Shown here: one piece after another, positions 1-6,015 of the stretch
Layout: the number at the start of each line of letters is the position of its first letter
Position numbering within the stretch: position 1 is the first letter of the stretch
Source of the DNA: Dehalococcoidia bacterium
GTDB lineage: Bacteria > Chloroflexota > Dehalococcoidia > UBA2247
NCBI GenBank assembly: GCA_021159955.1
Contig: JAGHDJ010000001.1
Coordinates: forward strand, 1-7,621
Reading direction: 5' to 3'
DNA: 7,621 bases
The notes under the pieces: model-generated
Databases searched by the model: none
Told to the model about the DNA's origin: nothing
What the model saw: the letters and a program-made list of their open reading frames with translations, nothing else
Made by a program: the position numbers and the translations under genes

Positions 1-64
1 CTTACTCTCATTGTCATTGTAAGCGAAACAAGGTCACCTCTTCCCCTCCCCGCTAGTCCCCCAA

Positions 65-91
65 GATTGCTTCGCTGGCGCTCGCAATGAC
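65..91 (-). repeat. REP-like hairpin repeat, inverted copy
   Basis: Read on the minus strand this is a short palindromic repeat beginning GTCATTGCGA and ending AAGCAATC. The outer arms ATTGC (66-70) and GCAAT (84-88) pair, and an inner CGC/GCG (73-75 with 78-80) can form a small second stem. The same arms recur on the plus strand at 108-150, 7362-7400 and 7495-7531 with different inner sequences. A weaker, apparently decayed relative of the left arm lies at 13-31 (GTCATTGTAAGCGAAACAA). It sits downstream of the HIT gene, where such elements could protect or end a transcript; that role is inferred. Confidence 0.7.
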
Positions 92-101
92 AAAAAGGGG
101 G

Positions 102-212
102 GTGTCTTTGCGAGGAGTCCTTTTTTGGAAGGATGACGCGGCAATCTCGGTGGGGTGGGTGGACTCTAGACTCTAGACTAACTCAAGCAGTGACAAACGT
201 AGAACCCAGAAC
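102..212 (+). repeat. Composite intergenic repeat, left copy
   Basis: This block matches 7489-7621 in the same orientation and order. It has a REP-like arm TTGCGA (108-113), a variable inner hairpin (TCCTT 118-122 with AAGGA 129-133), and the second arm GGCAATCTCGG (140-150). A G-rich stretch ending GGGTGGGTGGA follows (to 163), then 7-bp repeats of the GACTCTA type, a spacer with CAAGCAGTGACAAAC, and 7-bp repeats of the GTAGAAC type. The two copies are nearly identical across the second arm and G-rich stretch but differ in the hairpin and in heptamer number. No coding capacity or transposase is seen, so it is a non-autonomous dispersed repeat. Confidence 0.75.
162..180 (+). repeat. Heptamer array A (GACTCTA type), short allele
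   Basis: Two exact tandem GACTCTA units (162-168, 169-175) are followed by a partial GACTA. The equivalent place in the right-hand composite repeat (7543-7590) carries six heptamers, so this array varies in length between copies. Confidence 0.75.
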
Positions 213-261
213 CCGTAACCCCGAACGTAGAACTCGTAACCTAGAACTCGTAACCCCGAAC
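199..261 (+). repeat. Heptamer array B (nnnGAAC / nnGTAAC), nine units
   Basis: Nine consecutive 7-bp units run without a break: GTAGAAC, CCAGAAC, CCGTAAC, CCCGAAC, GTAGAAC, TCGTAAC, CTAGAAC, TCGTAAC, CCCGAAC. All end in AAC, and most variation is in the first three bases. A perfect 14-bp tandem duplication (228-241 and 242-255) lies inside, which suggests growth by slippage or unequal exchange in 14-bp steps. From 262 to the stop of the HIT gene at 308 I see nothing recognisable. Confidence 0.85.
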
Positions 262-307
262 AATTCCAGATAACTTACCGCAGTCAAAGAGGGCGAAAGT
301 GGCTGAC

Positions 308-661
308 TTAGTCCAATTTGTTGGGGAGCTGCTGCCCGCCCAGAAGGTGAAAGTGGATGTGGGGAACTACCTGTCTGCCGTCCTGCCCGCAATTTGCTAT
401 TAGCCGATAGCCGCGTTCTGCGATTCCTTCGGCTTTGGCTATCTCATTAGCCACCTCAATGAGGTGTCCCATTAACTCCCTGTGTTTGGTGGTGACCTCG
501 GTCAGTGAGGAGATGTGTATTCGGGGGATGATAATTACGTGAACTGGAGCGCCGGGGTTGATATCTCTAAATGCGACGATGGTATCGTCCTGATAGACAA
601 TTTCTGACGGAGCTTTGCCGTCGGCAATCTTGCAGAAAATGCATCCTGCCCTGTGGTTCAT
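308..661 (-). CDS. HIT-family (HINT-like) nucleotide-binding protein
   Basis: This 117-residue protein has the length and layout of the HINT branch of the histidine-triad superfamily, small cytoplasmic nucleotide hydrolases and transferases that typically cleave AMP-lysine or other adenosine phosphoramidates. The signature HIHFHLL gives the triad H101, H103 and H105. The N-terminus has a CxxC pair (C7, C10), and with H49 in the PRIHIS segment these resemble the zinc-site variant of the family. The RDINPGAPVH and VIIIP segments form the usual nucleotide-binding sheet. The ATG is supported by AGGGAGGA (671-678, minus strand) with a 9-nt spacer. The gene lies 84 nt downstream of the metallo-beta-lactamase-fold gene on the same strand and is probably cotranscribed with it. 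The family is certain, but the physiological substrate cannot be told. Confidence 0.93.
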   Translation of the reverse strand: MNHRAGCIFCKIADGKAPSEIVYQDDTIVAFRDINPGAPVHVIIIPRIHISSLTEVTTKHRELMGHLIEVANEIAKAEGIAERGYRLIANCGQDGRQVVPHIHFHLLGGQQLPNKLD

Positions 662-745
662 TCCTTTAAATCCTCCCTGTTAATGTTCAGAGTCTCTACT
701 CCTAACAGATTGCCTGTTGAAAAATTTATCTCTGTTTGACTGGGG

Positions 746-1390
746 TCAGGAGTGGCGCTCCAGCAGTACTACCTGGGGTTCATCGGGCATCTTGGTTTTG
801 CTGATGGTGAGTTTTGGTTGAGGTGTGATATCTTTTACCCCCATCTCCTGGAGGAAATGGTCAACTGGCTCCAACTCTGGTGTTATATCATCTTGAAAGT
901 GCATTGGAATTACGAGTCTTGGCTCAATCTGTCGCACTATTTGGGCTGCCGTTTCGGCGTTTATGGTAGAAACTCCTCCTACAGGCAGCATTAAAATTTC
1001 CACGTGATTCAGCATCTGCACCTGTTGTGATGAGAGAGGATGCTTCAGGATACCAAGATGACACAGCATCAGACCGTCCATCTCTATGGTGTAGATTGTA
1101 TTCGTTCCTAATCTGTTGCCCTGTTCGTCATTGTGAAATGTATGTATCCCTTCAATGAATACCCCCTTGATTTCATACTCTCCAGGGGCATCTACCACGT
1201 TTGGATTATCCTTCTTTATCGCCTTGGAGTAGCTGTTGACTGATGTTTGGTTACTCATTGTGACGACGTTTATCGCTTGTCTTATCTTAATGGAAGGATA
1301 TCCCAGACTTTCATTGAAAGGGTCGGTGAGCAGCCTCGTATCTCCGCTGCGAAGAAGAAAGCAGGAAAGACCAAACCAGGTAATGTCCAT
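746..1390 (-). CDS. Metallo-beta-lactamase-fold protein with lost metal ligands (putative pseudoenzyme)
   Basis: The 214-residue protein matches the Lactamase_B_3/COG2220 type of metallo-beta-lactamase fold: N-terminal MDITWFGLSCFLL, LLTDPF (residues 20-25), APGEYEIKGVFIEGI (68-82), an HLG strand (111-113), PVGGV (136-140) and IPMHF (161-165). Active relatives have GHSC near the N-terminus, an HxHxxH-type metal motif, and an Asp after HLG. Here these read G-L8-SC, SNQTSVNS (46-53) and HLG-I114-L. Only H111 and the late His (H164) remain, so metal-dependent hydrolysis is unlikely. The frame is intact and the scaffold well kept, so this looks like a retained non-catalytic protein rather than a pseudogene. 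The start has AAAGGA (1401-1406) upstream and a divergent promoter at 1478-1506. No signal peptide is seen. Fold assignment is firm; function is unknown. Confidence 0.88.
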   Translation of the reverse strand: MDITWFGLSCFLLRSGDTRLLTDPFNESLGYPSIKIRQAINVVTMSNQTSVNSYSKAIKKDNPNVVDAPGEYEIKGVFIEGIHTFHNDEQGNRLGTNTIYTIEMDGLMLCHLGILKHPLSSQQVQMLNHVEILMLPVGGVSTINAETAAQIVRQIEPRLVIPMHFQDDITPELEPVDHFLQEMGVKDITPQPKLTISKTKMPDEPQVVLLERHS

Positions 1391-1456
1391 ATATTTTGAG
1401 TCCTTTCGTTGCGGAGGGATATGACCAGACCGCTTCTCTTAATAGGTGAAAATAGT

Positions 1457-1485
1457 TTGTTATAGCAGACCTCGTAGATTATAAT
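1457..1485 (+). promoter_or_regulatory. Promoter for the NifV-like/pyc operon
   Basis: A sigma-70-type promoter is visible: -35 TTGTTA (1457-1462), a 17-bp spacer, and a perfect -10 TATAAT (1480-1485). Transcription would begin near 1492, giving a leader of about 87 nt before the ATG at 1579. I see no strong hairpin or riboswitch in that leader. The -10 box overlaps the -10 of the opposing promoter. Confidence 0.7.
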
Positions 1486-1506
1486 GGGAGTTTGCTAGTC
1501 TTTCAA
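1478..1506 (-). promoter_or_regulatory. Divergent promoter for the metallo-beta-lactamase-fold/HIT genes
   Basis: On the minus strand, -35 TTGAAA (1501-1506) is followed by exactly 17 bp and a perfect -10 TATAAT (1478-1483). The start would be near 1471, with an ~80-nt leader to the ATG at 1390. Its -10 shares the palindrome ATTATAAT (1478-1485) with the plus-strand promoter, so the two cannot both be occupied at once. Confidence 0.65.
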
Positions 1507-1578
1507 GCGTATGCTCTAAGATGATATACTATGTAAGTTGTTTATGATTATTTTGACTGTGAAAGGAAGATAAGAAAA

Positions 1579-2721
1579 ATGTCAGTATATATTGATGATA
1601 CTACCCTGAGGGATGGAGAGCAAACGGCGGGAGTGGTTTTTTCCAATGCGGAGAAGGTTCAAATTGCCAAAATGCTTGATGAAATCGGGGTGCACCAGCT
1701 GGAAGTTGGCATTCCGACTATGGGCGGAGATGAAAAGGACGCTATCAAAGCCATCGTGGACCTGGGTTTAAATGCCAGTATTATGACGTGGAACCGCCCC
1801 GTTCTTTCCGATATTGATGCTTCGCTGGAATGTGGTGTCAATGCGGTTGCACTGAGTGTTTCCACTTCTGATATACATATAAAGCATAAGCTGGAGAAGA
1901 CCAGGGAATGGGTGCTGGATACTATTCAGGAAGCTACTCATTATGCCAAGAATAAGGGTTTGTATGTCTCGGTTAATGCAGAGGATGCTACTCGCTCCGA
2001 CCTCTATTTTTTGATGAAGTTTGCCAGGGCTGCACAGGATGCAGGGGCTGATCGCCTGCGTATATGCGATACCGTTGGAGTGCTGGATCCGTTTCGCATA
2101 TATGATTTGACGCGGCATGTTGTTCAGGTAACGGGTATTACCGTTGAAATGCATACTCACAATGATTTTGGTATGGCAACTGCCAATGCTCTGGCGGGAG
2201 TCAGGGCGGGAGCGACCTATGTCAATACTACGGTAAATGGGCTGGGGGAAAGGGCTGGTAATGCCTCTCTTGCTGAGGTTGTTATGGCTTTGAAGTATAT
2301 TGAGAACATTGATGTTGGCGTAGATGTTGGCTCATTTCGTCCCCTGGCAGAATATGTGGCTAAGGCGGCGGGAAGAAGTCTGGAGGTGAATATCCCCATC
2401 GTCGGGGACAATATCTTTACTCATGAATCCGGCATACACGCCGCCGGCGTGATAAAGAACCCCAGCACTTATGAGGCGTTTCCCCCTGAGGTAGTTGGCG
2501 GAGAGCGACAGCTGTGGGTTGGCAAACACAGTGGGTCACACTCCATAGAGTTCAAGTTTCAGCAGGAGTATGGGATTGAGATGGATAAATCTGTTTCAAA
2601 AGAGATACTTGCCCGTGCCCGCAAGCTGGCGGTGAAGCGTAAGCGTGTCCTCTTTGATAAAGAGTTGATGATGATATATCGGGATATTAAGAAAGAGACG
2701 GAGCAATTCCCTGTGAATTAA
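1579..2721 (+). CDS. Homocitrate synthase/NifV-family protein, possible Re-citrate synthase
   Basis: This 380-residue protein is a clear member of the DRE-TIM (HMGL-like) Claisen-condensing enzymes. Seen motifs are DDTTLRDGEQ (6-15, with R11 and D12), LEVGIP (41-46), metal-binding HTHNDFG (192-198), NTTVNGLGERAGNAS (216-230), FTHESGIHAAG (280-290) and VGKHSGSH (314-321). At about 380 residues it lacks the C-terminal leucine-feedback domain of isopropylmalate synthase, matching NifV-type homocitrate synthases and the Re-citrate synthases characterised in Clostridium kluyveri and Dehalococcoides. It would join acetyl-CoA to a 2-oxo acid: 2-oxoglutarate gives homocitrate, oxaloacetate gives citrate. 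It is first in the unit with pycB and pycA, which would supply oxaloacetate, so I favour citrate; sequence alone cannot settle this. AAAGGAAGA (1562-1570) precedes the ATG by 8 nt. Confidence 0.9.
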   Translation: MSVYIDDTTLRDGEQTAGVVFSNAEKVQIAKMLDEIGVHQLEVGIPTMGGDEKDAIKAIVDLGLNASIMTWNRPVLSDIDASLECGVNAVALSVSTSDIHIKHKLEKTREWVLDTIQEATHYAKNKGLYVSVNAEDATRSDLYFLMKFARAAQDAGADRLRICDTVGVLDPFRIYDLTRHVVQVTGITVEMHTHNDFGMATANALAGVRAGATYVNTTVNGLGERAGNASLAEVVMALKYIENIDVGVDVGSFRPLAEYVAKAAGRSLEVNIPIVGDNIFTHESGIHAAGVIKNPSTYEAFPPEVVGGERQLWVGKHSGSHSIEFKFQQEYGIEMDKSVSKEILARARKLAVKRKRVLFDKELMMIYRDIKKETEQFPVN

Positions 2722-2731
2722 TTCTCCTGCG

Positions 2732-2762
2732 TTCGCCAGAAAACTCTTTTACTGTTGGCGAA
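2732..2762 (+). other. Intercistronic hairpin between the NifV-like gene and pycB
   Basis: TTCGCCA (2732-2738) pairs with TGGCGAA (2756-2762), and AAAA (2740-2743) can pair with TTTT (2747-2750) inside the loop. It is followed by an A-rich stretch, not a U-tract, so it does not look like an intrinsic terminator. It may be a processing or stability hairpin that adjusts expression of pycB and pycA relative to the first gene. This role is inferred. Confidence 0.5.
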
Positions 2763-2790
2763 AATAAATAGCATTGATAGGATTTAGAAT

Positions 2791-4509
2791 ATGACTGTTT
2801 TAATAACTGATACTACTGTGAGGGATGCGCACCAGTCGCTTATCGCTACCCGCATGCGCACTCGTGATATGCTTCCCATTGCAGAGGATCTGGATAAGGT
2901 GGGATTTTTCTCGCTGGAGGTGTGGGGTGGCGCAACCTTTGATTCTTGCATCAGGTTTCTTAACGAGGATCCTTGGGACAGGCTGATAGCTTTGCGCAAG
3001 AAGGTGAAGAACACGCGTTTGCAGATGCTGCTCAGAGGGCAGAATGTAGTGGGATATCGTCACTACGGCGATGATGTGGTACGCGAATTTATCCGCCTTG
3101 CGGTGAAGAATGGAATAGATGTCTTCCGTATATTTGACGCCCTGAACGATGTACGCAATATGGAGCTGGCGATAAAGGTATCTAAAGATTATGGTGCTCA
3201 CGTTCAGGGGGCTATTTGTTATACTATCAGCCCGGTACATACCGTTGCCAGTTTTGCCGATATGGCATCCGAACTGGAGGGGTTGGGGTGCGACTCCATC
3301 TGTATAAAAGATATGGCGGGTCTGATTGCTCCGAGGGATGTCGTTGAGCTCGTAACTGCGATAAAAGAGCGGGTGAAAATACCTGTTGATATTCACTCCC
3401 ACTGCACCAGCGGCATGGCGCCGATGAGCTATTATGCGGCGGTTACGGCAGGAGCGGACATTCTGGACACGGCGTTCTCTGCCTTTGGCTGGGGAACCTC
3501 ACAGCCGCCTACGGAAAGTGTGGTGGCGGCGTTTAAGAATACGCCATACGATACCGGGTTGGACCTGGAGTTGCTGCACAGGATAGGCGAATACTTTGCC
3601 GTCTTGAGCGCAAAGTATCGCCCTCTGTTTAGTGCTGAGACTACCAGGCCCAATATCAACGTGTTGCTGCATCAGATACCCGGAGGGATGTTATCCAACC
3701 TGGTGAGCCAGTTGCGGGAGCAGAATCAGATGGATAAGTTTGGCGAGGTGTTGGCGGAGGTTCCCCGCGTTAGAGCTGAAATGGGTTATCCTCCCCTGGT
3801 AACTCCCACCAGTCAGGTAGTTGGCATACAGTCCGTGCTGAATGTTCTCTCTGGTGAGCGCTATAAGAGGACTACTCAGGAGGTAAAGAATTATCTACTT
3901 GGTCTCTATGGCAGGCCTCCCGGCGAGATAGATGAAGAGTTGAAAAGAATGGTAGTAGGTGACGAGAAGCCCATTACGGTTCGCCCCGGCGAACTCATTG
4001 AGCCGAGTTTGGAAAAACTGCGTGAAGATGGGGATAAGATGGGGATTATTCATAAAGAAGAAGACCTGATTACCTATGCTCTCTACCCGCAGGTGGCGGT
4101 AAAATTCCTGCGTGGTGAACTGAAAGAGGAGGTAATCCCGAGCCTTGCTGCGGTCGATAGCTCTGCCAGTGCGCAGATTGATTTTCCGCGGGAATTTAGT
4201 ATTGATGTGGACGGTGAGGTATTTGATGTCAAGGTATCATCGGTATCCGGTAAAGCCATAGATGTTGAGAAAAGCAGTAAACCGAAGGATACCCCTGATG
4301 GGTCGGTGGTTGCCCCGATGCAGGGGATGATTCTCTCGGTAAATGTGAAGGGGGGGGATGAGGTTAACGCTGGCGATGTCGTGGCGATGATTGAGGCTAT
4401 GAAGATGCGCAATGAGGTGTTTGCGCCGCACAGCGGAGTGGTGAAGGAGATTTTCGCCTATGAGGGTGAAATTGTGAATAACGGCGATGTCATTATGGTG
4501 GTGTCTTAG
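2791..4509 (+). CDS. pycB: Pyruvate carboxylase subunit B (carboxyltransferase plus biotin carrier)
   Basis: The 572-residue protein has the layout of PycB/OadA. An HMGL-like carboxyltransferase barrel covers about residues 4-265, the conserved PYC/OADA region about 285-455, a short linker follows, and a biotinyl domain covers about 503-572. Key features are TDTTVRDAHQS (6-16), CIKDMAG (171-177) with K173, metal-binding IHSH (H202, H204), GTSQPPTES (235-243), and biotin-attachment motif EAMKM with K538. It moves CO2 from carboxybiotin to pyruvate to make oxaloacetate. The same architecture occurs in Na+-pumping oxaloacetate decarboxylase, but no membrane OadB/OadG genes are present and a biotin carboxylase follows 2 nt later, so ATP-driven carboxylation is more likely. 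AGGA (2779-2782) sits 8 nt before the ATG. A G8 run (4350-4357) lies just before the biotin site. Confidence 0.93.
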   Translation: MTVLITDTTVRDAHQSLIATRMRTRDMLPIAEDLDKVGFFSLEVWGGATFDSCIRFLNEDPWDRLIALRKKVKNTRLQMLLRGQNVVGYRHYGDDVVREFIRLAVKNGIDVFRIFDALNDVRNMELAIKVSKDYGAHVQGAICYTISPVHTVASFADMASELEGLGCDSICIKDMAGLIAPRDVVELVTAIKERVKIPVDIHSHCTSGMAPMSYYAAVTAGADILDTAFSAFGWGTSQPPTESVVAAFKNTPYDTGLDLELLHRIGEYFAVLSAKYRPLFSAETTRPNINVLLHQIPGGMLSNLVSQLREQNQMDKFGEVLAEVPRVRAEMGYPPLVTPTSQVVGIQSVLNVLSGERYKRTTQEVKNYLLGLYGRPPGEIDEELKRMVVGDEKPITVRPGELIEPSLEKLREDGDKMGIIHKEEDLITYALYPQVAVKFLRGELKEEVIPSLAAVDSSASAQIDFPREFSIDVDGEVFDVKVSSVSGKAIDVEKSSKPKDTPDGSVVAPMQGMILSVNVKGGDEVNAGDVVAMIEAMKMRNEVFAPHSGVVKEIFAYEGEIVNNGDVIMVVS

Positions 4510-4511
4510 AG

Positions 4512-5993
4512 ATGTTTTGCAAGATTCTGATTGCCAACCGTGGGGAGATTGCCATTCGCATAATGCGTGCCTGTCGCGAACTTGGTATTAAGTCGGTTGC
4601 AGTGTATTCTGAGGCGGATAAGAATGCCCTCTTTGTCCAGTATGCCGACGAGTCATACTTTATCGGTCCCACCCCTGCAATTCAGAGTTATCTTGATATT
4701 GATAAGATTATTGATGTGGCGAAGAAGAGCAGCGTTGATGCCATACACCCGGGTTACGGATTTCTGGCGGAGAATCCCAAATTTGCCTATGCCTGCGAAA
4801 AGGAAGGAATTAAGTTTATCGGCCCATCGAGTCATATACTCGCTTTGATGGGCAACAAGCTGGCTGCCCGCCGTGAGGTAGTAAAAGCTGGAGTCCCCAT
4901 TCTTCCTGGCAGTGATGGTCCAGTGTCTGATTTTGAATCAGCAAGAGATGTTATCAGCGACATTGGCTATCCCGTGATAATCAAGCCCGCCGCCGGTGGC
5001 GGCGGTATTGGAATGATTATCGTCAACGGTGAGGCAGAGTTGACTGAAGCTCTTGACTCGTCTATGAAGATAGCCAGTTCTACCTTTGGGTTACCCGATA
5101 TCTATATTGAGAAATACATACCGCATCCGCGCCACATCGAGATACAGATACTGGCAGATTCGCATGGTAACGTGGTTCATCTGGGAGAGAGGGAGTGTTC
5201 TATCCAGAGGCGGTATCAGAAGTTGATAGAAGAGTCTCCATCCCCGGTGCTGACTCCTGAGCTGCGTGAAAAAATGGGGGAGACGGCAATAAATGTAGCC
5301 CGCTGTGTGGATTATCGGGGGGCTGGCACGATAGAAACTGTTTTCTCTGATGGTGAATTTTACTTCCTTGAGATGAATACCAGAATTCAAGTAGAACATG
5401 CAGTTACCGAGATGGTAACGGGTATTGATATTGTCAAAGAACAGATACGTGTGGCGATGGGTCTTCCTTTGAGTTTCAGGCAGGACGAGGTCAAATCAAG
5501 AGGATGGGCTATAGAATGTCGCATCAATGCTGAAGACCCCCTGAATGATTTTATTCCCTCTCCTGGCAAACTACGCGGTTACCGCTCTCCCGGCGGTGTG
5601 GGAGTCCGTGTTGATAGTGGCGTGTATACCAGATATACCATTCCGCACTCTTACGACCCGATGATATCCAAACTAGTTGTCTGGGGTAGAGACAGGGATG
5701 AGGCTATTGTCAGGATGAAACGGGCACTGTATGAGTATATTATCGTTGGGGTAAAGACCAACATTCCATTTCATAAAGCGGTTATGGAAAATTCCCGCTT
5801 CGTTGGGGGTGAGCTTGGCACCCACTTTATCAGCGAAGAGGTCACCCTGCTAGAAGATATGAAGCGGATTATAGAACGGGAAAAGACACTGGAAGACAAG
5901 CTCTGCGTGATATTTAGTGATAAGAGCAAGGTGGCTGCCATAGTGGCGGCGGCGGTTGTCTCTCAGATGAATCGTGGGTCGCAATCGGAGTAG
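4512..5993 (+). CDS. pycA: Biotin carboxylase subunit (PycA/AccC type) of pyruvate carboxylase
   Basis: The 493-residue protein carries the full ATP-grasp biotin carboxylase set: KILIANRGEIA (4-14), HPGYGFLAEN (79-88), MGNKLAAR (113-120, K116), KPAAGGGGIGM (158-168), ERECSIQRRYQKLIEE (226-241, K237), E275, FLEMNTRIQVEH (286-296 region, with E287, R291 and E295), and ECRINAEDP (335-343, R337). Residue numbers run one below the E. coli enzyme at the catalytic sites. It carboxylates biotin on PycB using ATP and bicarbonate. It is about 45 residues longer than AccC of E. coli, with an Ala-rich tail (about 474-487) as in separate-subunit PycA proteins, which supports a pyruvate rather than acetyl-CoA partner. 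The ATG starts 2 nt after the pycB stop with only a weak GGTGG upstream, so translation is probably coupled to pycB. An AccC role in fatty-acid synthesis, shared or exclusive, cannot be excluded. Confidence 0.92.
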   Translation: MFCKILIANRGEIAIRIMRACRELGIKSVAVYSEADKNALFVQYADESYFIGPTPAIQSYLDIDKIIDVAKKSSVDAIHPGYGFLAENPKFAYACEKEGIKFIGPSSHILALMGNKLAARREVVKAGVPILPGSDGPVSDFESARDVISDIGYPVIIKPAAGGGGIGMIIVNGEAELTEALDSSMKIASSTFGLPDIYIEKYIPHPRHIEIQILADSHGNVVHLGERECSIQRRYQKLIEESPSPVLTPELREKMGETAINVARCVDYRGAGTIETVFSDGEFYFLEMNTRIQVEHAVTEMVTGIDIVKEQIRVAMGLPLSFRQDEVKSRGWAIECRINAEDPLNDFIPSPGKLRGYRSPGGVGVRVDSGVYTRYTIPHSYDPMISKLVVWGRDRDEAIVRMKRALYEYIIVGVKTNIPFHKAVMENSRFVGGELGTHFISEEVTLLEDMKRIIEREKTLEDKLCVIFSDKSKVAAIVAAAVVSQMNRGSQSE

Positions 5994-6015
5994 CTGTCGG
6001 AGGGGCAGGGAATTA

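Noticed and set aside
199..261. CRISPR-like array
   Set aside because: Units are only 7 bp, contiguous and without spacers, and no cas genes are present.
183..392. Minus-strand open frame of 69 codons
   Set aside because: It runs through the heptamer array and into the HIT gene in another frame; its Leu/Arg/Ser-rich product is just translated repeat.
752..994. Plus-strand open frame of 80 codons
   Set aside because: It is antisense to the metallo-beta-lactamase-fold gene, whose protein is clearly recognisable.
1501..1530. Second plus-strand promoter TTTCAA-18-TATACT
   Set aside because: The -35 match is poor and its hexamer is better explained as the -35 of the minus-strand promoter; the TATAAT promoter upstream is much stronger.
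1486..1578. Riboswitch or attenuator in the operon leader
   Set aside because: The leader is short and AT-rich with no stable hairpin or recognisable aptamer core.
1579..2721. 2-isopropylmalate synthase (LeuA)
   Set aside because: The protein ends at 380 residues without the C-terminal leucine-binding regulatory domain, and no leu genes are adjacent.
2756..2782. Internal promoter TTGGCG-17-TAGGAT before pycB
   Set aside because: Both boxes match weakly and the putative -10 overlaps the ribosome binding site AGGA.
2791..4509. Alpha subunit of a sodium-pumping oxaloacetate decarboxylase
   Set aside because: Same domain layout, but no membrane beta or gamma subunit is nearby and a biotin carboxylase gene is directly coupled.
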